This document shows, piece after piece, positions 34,417-41,273 of a stretch of 64,000 bases of DNA. The stretch lies in assembly GCF_003119195.2 (NCBI RefSeq), contig NZ_CP022260.1:837501-901500 (forward strand). Direction: 5' to 3'. The notes below the pieces were generated by a model. The model made no database searches and was not told where the DNA came from. It saw nothing but the letters and a program-made list of their open reading frames with translations. The stretch comes from Azospirillum baldaniorum (GTDB taxonomy: Bacteria > Pseudomonadota > Alphaproteobacteria > Azospirillales > Azospirillaceae). The first letter of the stretch is position 1, and the number at the start of each line of letters is the position of its first letter. The translations under genes were made by a program, and so were the position numbers.

Positions 34417-34599
34417 CTATTCGTCGTCCTTGGGGGCGGCGTTGCGGGGCGGTGGCTCGATCACCGGGCCGACCTTCACGCTGCGGGCGGACAGCGGCAC
34501 GATGTCGCCGATCGGCATGTAGGAGCCATCGGCCAGTTGCTGCGCCGGCTCCCACCGTCCTTCGACCTTGATCCAGCGGTAAACGCTGTTGTTGCTCAT
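34417..34599 (-). CDS. Small hypothetical protein
   Basis: A 60-residue protein beginning MSNNSVYRWIKVEGRWEP, soluble, with Trp and Pro residues and an acidic end. Start chosen at 34599; GGTGACGAC lies upstream. The composition agrees with coding use in neighbouring genes (strong G/C third positions), but no family is recognised. It is downstream of the HU gene on the same strand, separated by a terminator hairpin. Confidence 0.55.
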   Translation of the reverse strand: MSNNSVYRWIKVEGRWEPAQQLADGSYMPIGDIVPLSARSVKVGPVIEPPPRNAAPKDDE

Positions 34600-34629
34600 G
34601 TCGTCACCAAGAAATTTGGAAAGACGAAA

Positions 34630-34651
34630 GGGGCGGCGTTGCCGCCGCCCC
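34630..34651 (-). terminator. Rho-independent-like terminator of the first HU gene
   Basis: GGGGCGGC and GCCGCCCC form a perfect 8-bp stem with a 6-base loop about 35 bases beyond the HU stop codon; on the transcript strand it is followed by TTTCG. Confidence 0.6.
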
Positions 34652-34685
34652 CTCATCCGATACAAGGATCGTCCTTGCGGAAGGC

Positions 34686-34970
34686 TTACTCGGCCTTGCC
34701 GTTGACGGCGTCCTTGAGGGCCTTGCCGGCGGAGAACTTCGGCGCCTTGGAGGCGGCGATCTTGATCTCCGCACCGGTCTGCGGGTTGCGGCCCGTGCGC
34801 TCGCCGCGCTCGGCGATCTCGAACTGGCCGAAGCCCGGCAGCTTGACCGTCTCCCCCTTGACCAGCGCGTCCTGCAGGCTTTCCAGAACCGCGTCCAGCG
34901 CCTTGCCGGCGTCGGCCTTGGTGCCGCCCAGCTTGCCGGCGATCGCGTCGATGAGATCGGCCTTCGTCAT
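34686..34970 (-). CDS. hup: HU-family nucleoid protein (copy 1)
   Basis: A 94-residue HU/IHF-family protein: N-terminal helices MTKADLIDAIAGKLGGTK, then GFGQFEIAERGERTGRNPQT, which includes the beta-arm RxxRxGRNPQTG DNA-contact motif. It bends and compacts DNA. Its protein sequence is identical to the HU at 45042-45326, and the two genes differ at only three bases by direct comparison, so one is a recent copy or the two are kept alike by gene conversion. Confidence 0.95.
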   Translation of the reverse strand: MTKADLIDAIAGKLGGTKADAGKALDAVLESLQDALVKGETVKLPGFGQFEIAERGERTGRNPQTGAEIKIAASKAPKFSAGKALKDAVNGKAE

Positions 34971-35029
34971 TCCCTACTCCCCTTGTTCATGGAGGAACCC
35001 CAGCATTCTCCAGGGCTCCAGGCGCTTCT

Positions 35030-35058
35030 GACCTACTCCGCCCTGCGTCCGCGCGCAA
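35030..35058 (-). promoter_or_regulatory. Candidate promoter of HU copy 1
   Basis: On the minus strand TTGCGC (35058-35053) is followed after 17 bases by TAGGTC (35035-35030). The same pair with the same spacing precedes the second HU gene, which supports the assignment. Confidence 0.5.
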
Positions 35059-35147
35059 GCCAATCCCGTGGCGATTTTTTCCCCCGGAGCGGATTAAGCC
35101 ACGGCATGATCCGTATGCCGAGTGTGAAGAACCAATCCGGGACGGTG

Positions 35148-35696
35148 ATGAAAGACGAGCTGGGACAGCATCTGGACGTTCTGCGGCGCTACGCCCTGGT
35201 CCTGATGCGCGACCCCGATCAGGCCGAGGACCTCGTCCAGGAGGCGCTCGTCAAGGCCATCGAGGGGGCGTCGTCCTTCACGGACGGGCGCGACCTGCGC
35301 AAATGGCTGCTCGCCATCGTCCACAACACCTTCGTGGACCGCTGGCGGCGCCAGCAGGCCGAACGCCAGGCGACCGGCGAGCTCAGCTCGATGGCGGAGG
35401 AAGGCTCCCCGCCCGCGCAGTTGAGCCACGTCCATCTGGGCCAGACCATCGCGGCCCTGATGACCCTGCCGGTCGAACAGCGGGAGGCCCTGGTGCTCGT
35501 GGCGCTCGACGGCATGTCCTACCGGGACGCCGCGGAGTGCCTGGGCATCCCCGTGGGCACCCTGATGTCCCGCCTGGGCCGTGCGCGCGACGCGCTGCGG
35601 GCCAAGACGGGCGGCGGGCGCCAGCCGGCGTCAGACCAGTCCGACCGCAACCCATCAGACCGGGTCCAGCGCCCCCCGTTGCGCGTGGTGAAATGA
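35148..35696 (+). CDS. ECF-type RNA polymerase sigma factor
   Basis: A 182-residue sigma-70-family protein. Region 2 is VLRRYALVLMRDPDQAEDLV plus DLRKWLLAIVHNTFVDRWRR; region 4 is LPVEQREALVLVALDGMSYR followed by AAECLGIPVGTLMSRLGRAR. There is no region 1 or 3, so it is an ECF sigma factor. The start at 35148 is the ATG nearest region 2; in-frame ATGs at 35106 and 35115 are possible. It overlaps the anti-sigma gene by ATGA. Confidence 0.88.
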   Translation: MKDELGQHLDVLRRYALVLMRDPDQAEDLVQEALVKAIEGASSFTDGRDLRKWLLAIVHNTFVDRWRRQQAERQATGELSSMAEEGSPPAQLSHVHLGQTIAALMTLPVEQREALVLVALDGMSYRDAAECLGIPVGTLMSRLGRARDALRAKTGGGRQPASDQSDRNPSDRVQRPPLRVVK

Positions 35697-36586
35697 CGAT
35701 GAACGAACCGATCAGCGACATCGACCTGAACGCCTATGTGGACGGCGAACTCGACGCGCAGCGCCGCATCGAGGTCGAAGCCTACCTGGAGGCCAATCCG
35801 GACGAGGCCGCCCGCGTCATGCACGACATGCGGGTGCGCGACGAGATCCGCCTGTTCATAGCCGGCCCGGCCGTCGAGAAGGCGGAGCCGGAGATGGCCG
35901 CGCCCGAACCGGTTGCTTCCCCGGCTCCCGCCGCGGCCCAGCCGGCGGTCGGCGCCGGCGCGCCGCTGCCGCGTCGCAAGCAGTGGGGCGCGCTGTGGCG
36001 CCGCCCGGCGGCGGAGCTGATGAACCGGGCGCGGGCGCGGGCCGCCAACGGCTCGGGCCGCGGGCGGCGGGCCGTCGCGGCGCTCTGCCTCGTCGGGCTC
36101 GGCTGGACGGCGCACAGCGCGGTGTCGTCCCTGTCGGTCAACCCCGTCGCCACGGCGCACGCGGCCACCCACTACATCACCATCGCGGCGCAGACCCACC
36201 AGCAGGCGCTGCACAGCGGGATCGACTTCAAGCCCTTCGCCGACGCCGCCCAATCCCTGGTCAACCGGCTCGCCCCCGCCAACCCGGAGGTCGCGGTGCC
36301 GATCCCGCAGCTCGACATCGGGCAGGCCCCGGACGGGCTGCGCACGGTGGCCTGGGACGGCGGGGTCGCGGTGCAGGCGGCCTACCGCCACGGCGGGTCG
36401 CAGCTGATCACGCTGTTCGCCAGCGAGGTCGACCGCTTCGCCGTGACCGAACCCCAGGCGGAGCGGATCGGCAACGTCTCGGTCGCCTATTGGCAGGTCG
36501 GGACGACGGTCTACGCGCTGTGCGGCGAACAGCCGGAAAAGGAAATCCTGGCCCATGCCCGCGACGCCCGCATGGCCTGGTTCTGA
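35693..36586 (+). CDS. Anti-sigma factor, membrane-anchored
   Basis: A 297-residue protein. The N-terminal 60 residues (DIDLNAYVDGELDAQRRIEV) match the cytoplasmic anti-sigma domain but lack the HxxxCxxC zinc cysteines. A Pro/Ala linker leads to one membrane segment (AVAALCLVGLGWTAHS, about residues 125-140) and a periplasmic domain of about 150 residues. Coupled translation with the ECF sigma gene supports the role of holding the sigma factor until an envelope signal arrives. Confidence 0.8.
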   Translation: MTMNEPISDIDLNAYVDGELDAQRRIEVEAYLEANPDEAARVMHDMRVRDEIRLFIAGPAVEKAEPEMAAPEPVASPAPAAAQPAVGAGAPLPRRKQWGALWRRPAAELMNRARARAANGSGRGRRAVAALCLVGLGWTAHSAVSSLSVNPVATAHAATHYITIAAQTHQQALHSGIDFKPFADAAQSLVNRLAPANPEVAVPIPQLDIGQAPDGLRTVAWDGGVAVQAAYRHGGSQLITLFASEVDRFAVTEPQAERIGNVSVAYWQVGTTVYALCGEQPEKEILAHARDARMAWF

Positions 36587-36646
36587 AGCAGATGCATTGA
36601 ACGACAAGCATCCGAACGATAAGCATCCGAAGGACATGGTGAGACA

Positions 36647-37369
36647 ATGAGCGGACCCTTCTACGGCAACCAATTCGGCAGCGCGGCGCCGGCCTACGGC
36701 GCGGCGTTCGACGAGGGCCTGCGCAAGCACATGCTGCGGGTCTACAACTTCATGATGCTCGGCCTGGGCGTGACGGGGCTCGTGGCGCTGTTCGTGGCGA
36801 GTACGCCGGCGCTGTATGTTCCGATCTTCACGACCCCGCTGAAGTGGGTGGTGATGCTGGCGCCGCTGGCCTTCATCATGGTGCTGTCCTTCCGCTTCCA
36901 CGCGATGTCGGCGACCGCGCTGCAGGGGCTGTTCTGGGCCTTCTGCGCGGTGATGGGCGTGTCGATGGCGTCGATCTTCCTGGTCTTCACCGGGGCCAGC
37001 GTGGCGCGGGTGTTCTTCATCACCGCGGCGATGTTCGCGGCGATGAGCCTGTGGGGCTACACCACCAAGGCCGACCTGTCGAAGATGGGCTCGTTCCTCA
37101 TGATGGGCCTGATCGGCATCGTCATCGCCAGCCTCGTCAACATCTTCGTCGGCTCCAGCGCCCTGCAGTTCGCGATCTCGGTGATCGGCGTGGTCATCTT
37201 CACCGGCCTGACCGCCTACGACACCCAGCGCATCAAGGAGGAGTACGCCGAGGGCCACGGGCACGAGGGCAACACCAAGCTCGCCGTCATGGGCGCCCTC
37301 TCGCTCTACCTCAACTTCATCAACCTCTTCCAGATGCTCCTCCAGCTCATGGGCAACCGCGAGGAGTAA
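36647..37369 (+). CDS. Bax inhibitor-1/YccA-family membrane protein
   Basis: A 240-residue protein with seven hydrophobic segments and the family's C-terminal region LTAYDTQRIKEEYAEGH, including the Asp pair region of the pH-sensing TMBIM/BI-1 fold. Bacterial members are linked to calcium leak and to FtsH (YccA). It begins 60 bases after the anti-sigma gene; a 15-base tandem repeat (AACGAYAAGCATCCG) lies in the gap. Confidence 0.9.
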   Translation: MSGPFYGNQFGSAAPAYGAAFDEGLRKHMLRVYNFMMLGLGVTGLVALFVASTPALYVPIFTTPLKWVVMLAPLAFIMVLSFRFHAMSATALQGLFWAFCAVMGVSMASIFLVFTGASVARVFFITAAMFAAMSLWGYTTKADLSKMGSFLMMGLIGIVIASLVNIFVGSSALQFAISVIGVVIFTGLTAYDTQRIKEEYAEGHGHEGNTKLAVMGALSLYLNFINLFQMLLQLMGNREE

Positions 37370-37401
37370 GGCGCGCTTCCATCCGGCGCACCGCCCGCCA
37401 G

Positions 37402-37441
37402 AAAGGGCCGGCCGCTTCCCGCGGCCGGCCCTTTCTTTTTT
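37402..37441 (+). terminator. Strong intrinsic terminator after the Bax inhibitor-1 gene
   Basis: A 14-bp perfect stem (AAAGGGCCGGCCGC with its complement) around a TTCCC loop, followed by a run of six T. It also lies directly after the convergent minus-strand gene's stop, with an A-run on the left side, so it may serve both genes. Confidence 0.9.
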
Positions 37442-37949
37442 ACGGCTTGCCCGTTGCCGGCGCGGCGTCCGGCTTGGGCGGATACTCCACCGACACGATG
37501 TGCAGGGAGTTGTTCGGGAAGGAGCATGCCGCGTCCGGCGCCACCTGGGACGCCGGATCGAAGGCGTAGGGACGGGGAGAGCGGCCGGCGGTCGTTCCCC
37601 CCGTCCCGGCCCCGGCCGCCGCCGCCTGCACGCCCGGCCCGGTCACCCGCGACGTCCAGGGCGCTCCGGTGAAGACTCCCGGCGTCGATTCCTCCGCCCA
37701 CAGCCACAGCACGCGGGTGCCCACCGGCTGCGGCTGCGTGAAGGAGTGCAGCACCCGTTCGCAGGTCTCCCGGTCCATGTTGTGGATCGCCCGTTCGACC
37801 ACCGTGTTCTCCGTCCGGGGCGTCCATCGCGACAGCAGCAGCGAGCCGAGGGCCACGCTGACCGCCACCCCGCCCAGCGAGCAGGCGACCACCAGCCTGA
37901 AACTGCCGTCGTCCTTTGCCATTCCTTGCCCCCGCCGTCGATTGTCCAT
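37440..37949 (-). CDS. Hypothetical membrane-anchored protein
   Basis: A 169-residue protein from the ATG at 37949 (GGAGGGGGC upstream). One N-terminal membrane segment (LVVACSLGGVAVSVALGSLL, about residues 20-39) is followed by a globular part with two Cys residues (ETCERVLHSF and DAACSFPNNS) separated by a low-complexity Ala/Gly stretch. The Cys may pair in the periplasm. Family not recognised. Confidence 0.55.
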   Translation of the reverse strand: MDNRRRGQGMAKDDGSFRLVVACSLGGVAVSVALGSLLLSRWTPRTENTVVERAIHNMDRETCERVLHSFTQPQPVGTRVLWLWAEESTPGVFTGAPWTSRVTGPGVQAAAAGAGTGGTTAGRSPRPYAFDPASQVAPDAACSFPNNSLHIVSVEYPPKPDAAPATGKP

Positions 37950-38013
37950 GCCCCCTCCACCGACACACCTCACGTTTGTGTTCCGCTCCGCATGGCCGGC
38001 CCGGAACGCCGAA

Positions 38014-38037
38014 AAGGGGACCACGCGTGGTCCCCTT
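38014..38037 (-). terminator. Palindromic terminator after the oxalate/formate antiporter gene
   Basis: AAGGGGACCACG and its exact complement CGTGGTCCCCTT form a 24-base perfect palindrome 24 bases beyond the antiporter stop; the minus transcript continues TTTTCGG. No loop bases remain unpaired on paper, so the real stem is slightly shorter. Confidence 0.6.
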
Positions 38038-38061
38038 CCGGTCGATCCGCTGAAGCGGAGG

Positions 38062-39390
38062 TTACGGGCTGGCCGCCGCCGTGACCGGACCCCTGCCCTG
38101 CTGGGCGGCGAGTTCGGCGTTTCGGGCGTGGTGCTTGCGCAACATGGGCCGCAGGACCGCGAGGGCGCAGAAGGCCGCGATGAGGTCCATGGTGGCGCAG
38201 ATGTAGAGCACGGTCGCCCAGGTACCGGTGGCTTCCATCAGCAGGTTGCCCAGCGGGACCAGCAGGGCCGCGACGCCCTTGGCGCAGTACAGCACGCCGT
38301 AGATCTTCGCAGCGTGCTTGGTGCCGAAGGTGTCCGCCGAGGTCGCGCTGAACAGGCTGTACACTTCGCCCCAGGCCAGGAACACCATGCCCGACAGGAT
38401 CAGGAACATGATCGGGTCGTGGCCGAAGCGGCTGAGCATCAGGATGCCGATGCCTTCGAAGGTGAAGGCGATGAACATCGTCGCTTCACGGCCGATGTGG
38501 TCGGAGATGAAGCCGAACAGCGGACGGGAGATGCCGTTCATCACGCGGTCGAGCATCAGCGCGAAGGGCAGAGCCGCCATGGTGATGCCGAACAGGCTGA
38601 TCGGGGCTTCCTTCACGCCCAGATCGTGGGCGATCACGCCGAGCTGGGCCACCGCCATCAGACCGCCCGAGACGGTGCAGATGAACATGACCATCATGAC
38701 CCAGAAGACCGGCGTCTGCAGCGCTTCCTTCAGCGTGTAGTCGCGGCGGGACTGCAGAACCTTGGTCGAGGCCTTCACCTGATCCTTCTGCGGGGCGCGC
38801 AGGAAGAAGGCGGCGATGAGGATGATCGTGCCCTGCAGCAGGCCGAACCAGAAGAAGGCCGCCTGATAGCCGGACGAATGGATCATGTTGGCGATCGGCA
38901 GGATGGTCAGGGCCGAGCCGGCGCCGTAGCCGCCCGCGGTCAGGCCGACGGCGAGGCCGCGCTTGTCCGGGAACCACTTGATGGCGCTGTTGACGCAGGT
39001 GGCGTAGACGCAGCCGACGCCGATGCCGCCGATGGCCGAACCGACATAGAGCATGCCGAGCGAGCCGGCGTAGCTGTCGATGATCCAGGAGAGGCCGGTC
39101 ATCACGCCGCCGAAGGCGACGATGACGCGGGGGCCGTAGCGGTCGATGAAGTAGCCTTCGATGGGGGTCAGCCAGGTCTGGACGACGACGAAGACGGTGA
39201 AGGCGGTCTGGATCGAAGCGCGGGTCCAGCCATGGGTGGCCTGGATTTCCGGCACGAAGAGCGTCCAGGCGTACTGAATGTTGGCCGCGGCGACCATACA
39301 GACGATGCCGACGACGATCTGCATCCAGCGCGCGCCTTCGGAAATGGGCGCCTGCGAGCCGCCAGGCGGTGCAGCGATGGACTGACTCAT
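38062..39390 (-). CDS. Oxalate/formate antiporter-family MFS transporter
   Basis: A 442-residue MFS protein with 12 predicted segments. The start ATG at 39390 follows GGAAGAG. Characteristic OFA blocks include RWMQIVVGIVCMVAAANIQY in TM1, GGIGVGCVYATCVNSAIKWF in TM4-5 and GEVYSLFSATSADTFGTKHA in the C-half. OFA members exchange oxalate with formate or import related monocarboxylates. No oxalyl-CoA decarboxylase or transferase is nearby, so the substrate is uncertain. Confidence 0.85.
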   Translation of the reverse strand: MSQSIAAPPGGSQAPISEGARWMQIVVGIVCMVAAANIQYAWTLFVPEIQATHGWTRASIQTAFTVFVVVQTWLTPIEGYFIDRYGPRVIVAFGGVMTGLSWIIDSYAGSLGMLYVGSAIGGIGVGCVYATCVNSAIKWFPDKRGLAVGLTAGGYGAGSALTILPIANMIHSSGYQAAFFWFGLLQGTIILIAAFFLRAPQKDQVKASTKVLQSRRDYTLKEALQTPVFWVMMVMFICTVSGGLMAVAQLGVIAHDLGVKEAPISLFGITMAALPFALMLDRVMNGISRPLFGFISDHIGREATMFIAFTFEGIGILMLSRFGHDPIMFLILSGMVFLAWGEVYSLFSATSADTFGTKHAAKIYGVLYCAKGVAALLVPLGNLLMEATGTWATVLYICATMDLIAAFCALAVLRPMLRKHHARNAELAAQQGRGPVTAAASP

Positions 39391-39551
39391 TACTCTTCCT
39401 CCCCAATGCGGTGATCGAACACTCAACTCAGCCGGGCGGGGCCGATGGTTGTTGTCGCATTGCCTTTCTTTGGGGCTTGCGTGCCCTTCGCATCTTGGCA
39501 GGAGCACCACCGCCACCGTTGGGAGAGGCTTGGTGTTCCGCATTTCGTACT

Positions 39552-39561
39552 TGGTATACCA
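39552..39561. promoter_or_regulatory. TGGTATACCA dyad, candidate GntR-type operator
   Basis: A perfect 10-base palindrome about 160 bases upstream of the antiporter start. TGGTATACCA-type dyads are common operators of FadR-subfamily GntR repressors, which often control carboxylate transporters. No gntR gene is in the window. Confidence 0.45.
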
Positions 39562-39700
39562 CACAATCAGCGGAACACAACATCCGTTTCAGGAATCACA
39601 GCACAATTAGTCCTCGCTGTCGCAACTATCGTTGCAGGTATGCCCTACGAAAAATCAGTATCCCCGGGACCGATCTTTCGTACTATGACTTTGAAAAAGC

Positions 39701-39732
39701 AAAAAAAAGGCCGCGCCAAAGCAGGCGCGGCC
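39701..39732 (-). terminator. Strong intrinsic terminator on the minus strand with no upstream protein gene
   Basis: GGCCGCGCC (39709-39717) and GGCGCGGCC (39724-39732) form a perfect 9-bp stem with a 6-base loop. On the minus strand it is followed by eight T (the A-run at 39701-39708). It therefore ends a transcript coming from higher coordinates, where no protein gene is seen on that strand. Confidence 0.85.
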
Positions 39733-39900
39733 TCTGAATGAGTTCGCTTCACTTACGATCACAACAGTGGAGAAGCCGTTACACCAAGAACGGCTGTTCC
39801 AATCTTACAGAACTTCAGATCATCAGCAACCTCGTAGTCGATCTAATCTGTATGCCCTGTACGAATCGGAAATAAACAATCCGGAGAGCCAAATCACACC
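39733..39900 (-). ncRNA. Candidate small RNA or very short ORF ending at the 39.7-kb terminator
   Basis: The minus strand here has a small hairpin (GCCGTT/AACGGC at 39775-39794) and then the strong terminator. It also contains a 26-codon open stretch reading DYEVADDLKFCKIGTAVLGV and six more residues before TGA, but it has a TAG just upstream and no ATG, GTG or TTG start, so it may be a gene remnant or chance. The 5' end given is only an estimate. Confidence 0.3.
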
Positions 39901-40164
39901 AAGGCCGTCCGACCTCCTTATCCCCTCTTCACTCAGTTTACGATCCCGCGCCCCGCTTAATCCCGGGGCCCCTCAAAAAAATGTTCGCATCGCGAATCAT
40001 CCGTCCGGGATGCCACGCCGGAACCATGTCCGCGACACGCCGGGGCGGTGCCCATCGCACGCTCGGCCGCATGGAACAGAAGCGACGCTCAACCTGTTGT
40101 TGGGGTATCCGACCGTCTCCCCGGCTGTCGGCAACGCCACCGCCCGCCAAAAACGGGAGCCGCC

Positions 40165-40398
40165 ATGAGCCGCCGCCATTCTCCGGACCCTTCACCGGAC
40201 CCAGCCCGCTTCCCATCGCGCGCCGCCGCCAGCCCGCCCCTGCCCGATCCCGGCGCGAAGCGGCGGGAAATCGCCATGTTCCTTGTTCTGGCGGTGGTGA
40301 TCTGGCCGATCCTGTCGGTCGCCGTCGTGGGCGGCTACGGCTTCCTGGTCTGGATGTCGCAACTCATCATGGGTCCGCCCGGTCCGCCCCCGGTCTGA
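40165..40398 (+). CDS. napE: Periplasmic nitrate reductase subunit NapE
   Basis: A 77-residue protein with one membrane segment and the NapE core AMFLVLAVVIWPILSVAVVG followed by GYGFLVWMSQL. The N-terminal 35 residues are Pro/Ser-rich. The start at 40165 has CGGGAG upstream. NapE is a small membrane protein of unknown exact function encoded first in many alphaproteobacterial nap operons. Confidence 0.85.
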   Translation: MSRRHSPDPSPDPARFPSRAAASPPLPDPGAKRREIAMFLVLAVVIWPILSVAVVGGYGFLVWMSQLIMGPPGPPPV

Positions 40399-40411
40399 GG
40401 GGGACGGCGCC

Positions 40412-40924
40412 ATGGCCGGTGAATCGGTCGACTTAGGGAGACGAGGCTTCCTTCGCGGACGGCGGCGCGCCGAGCCGGCGCCGTTGCGCCCGCCCTGGGC
40501 CCGGACGGAACGCTTCACCGACCTGTGCACACGCTGCGGCGCCTGCGCCGAGTCCTGCCCCGAGGGGATCATCCGCCGGGGGGACGGCGGTTTTCCCGAG
40601 GTCGATTTCCGGCGGGGCGAGTGCAGCTTCTGCGCGGCCTGTGCCGAGCCCTGCCCCGAACCGGTCTTTGATCGTGCCGCCGCCAGCCCTTGGACGCTGG
40701 CCGTGCGCATCGGGCCGTCCTGCCTCGCCATAAACCGCGTCGTCTGCCGGAGCTGCCGCGACGCCTGCCCGGAATCGGCCATCCGCTTCGCCCTGGCGCC
40801 CGGCGGCGTGGCGGTCCCCGTGGTCGAGGACGACTCCTGCACCGGCTGCGGCGCCTGCCTGGCCGCCTGCCCCGCCGACGCCGTCACGTTGCAACCAGGA
40901 CCGGAGACCGCCCATGCACCCTGA
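40412..40924 (+). CDS. napF: Ferredoxin-type protein NapF
   Basis: A 170-residue cytoplasmic iron-sulfur protein. Cysteine groups: CTRCGACAESCP (from residue 39), CSFCAACAEPCP (about 71), CRSCRDACP (about 112) and CTGCGACLAACP (about 143), matching the multiple 4Fe-4S clusters of NapF, which assists maturation of NapA before export. It overlaps napD by 11 bases. Confidence 0.92.
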   Translation: MAGESVDLGRRGFLRGRRRAEPAPLRPPWARTERFTDLCTRCGACAESCPEGIIRRGDGGFPEVDFRRGECSFCAACAEPCPEPVFDRAAASPWTLAVRIGPSCLAINRVVCRSCRDACPESAIRFALAPGGVAVPVVEDDSCTGCGACLAACPADAVTLQPGPETAHAP

Positions 40925-41228
40925 CGCCCGAGACCGGCCGACCGAAGCGCCGGCGGAATGGCACATCGCCTCCATCCTCGTCCATCTGCGGCCCGAGCGA
41001 AGCCCCGACGTGCGGGCCGCCGTCGCCGCGCTGGGCGACGTGGAGGTCCATGCGGAGGAACGGGGCCGGATGGTGGTGACCGTGGAAGGCCCCCACGAGG
41101 GCCGCATCGCCGACCGCATGACCGCGATCCACCTGATGCCCGGCGTCATGTCGGCGGTCATGGTCTTCCACCACGCCGAGCCGATGGCGGCCCGGACAGC
41201 GGAGGAGGTCGCTACGGCGCGGCGTTGA
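40914..41228 (+). CDS. napD: NapA signal-peptide-binding chaperone NapD
   Basis: A 104-residue protein with the ferredoxin-like fold pattern of NapD: WHIASILVHLRPERSPDV, then VEVHAEERGRMVVTVEG and a C-terminal MPGVMSAVMVFHHAEP. NapD binds the twin-arginine signal of NapA and delays export until cofactors are inserted. Confidence 0.9.
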   Translation: MHPDARDRPTEAPAEWHIASILVHLRPERSPDVRAAVAALGDVEVHAEERGRMVVTVEGPHEGRIADRMTAIHLMPGVMSAVMVFHHAEPMAARTAEEVATARR

Positions 41229-41273
41229 CGCGCCAGATTTCACATTCGTCAAGAAAAAGGGGGGAGGAAACCC

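Larger units (their letters stand above)
39391..40164. other. Long intergenic region between the antiporter gene and napE
   Basis: About 770 bases, part of it visibly less GC-rich than its surroundings. It holds the promoter region of the antiporter, a TGGTATACCA dyad, a strong minus-strand terminator near 39.7 kb, and the upstream region of nap with a TTCGC/GCGAA dyad at 39984-39996. No protein gene with convincing start, ribosome site and family match was found. Confidence 0.7.

Noticed and set aside
39445..39741. Plus-strand open frame of 98 codons within the long intergenic region
   Set aside because: No ribosome site, no family resemblance, and it crosses the strong minus-strand terminator.
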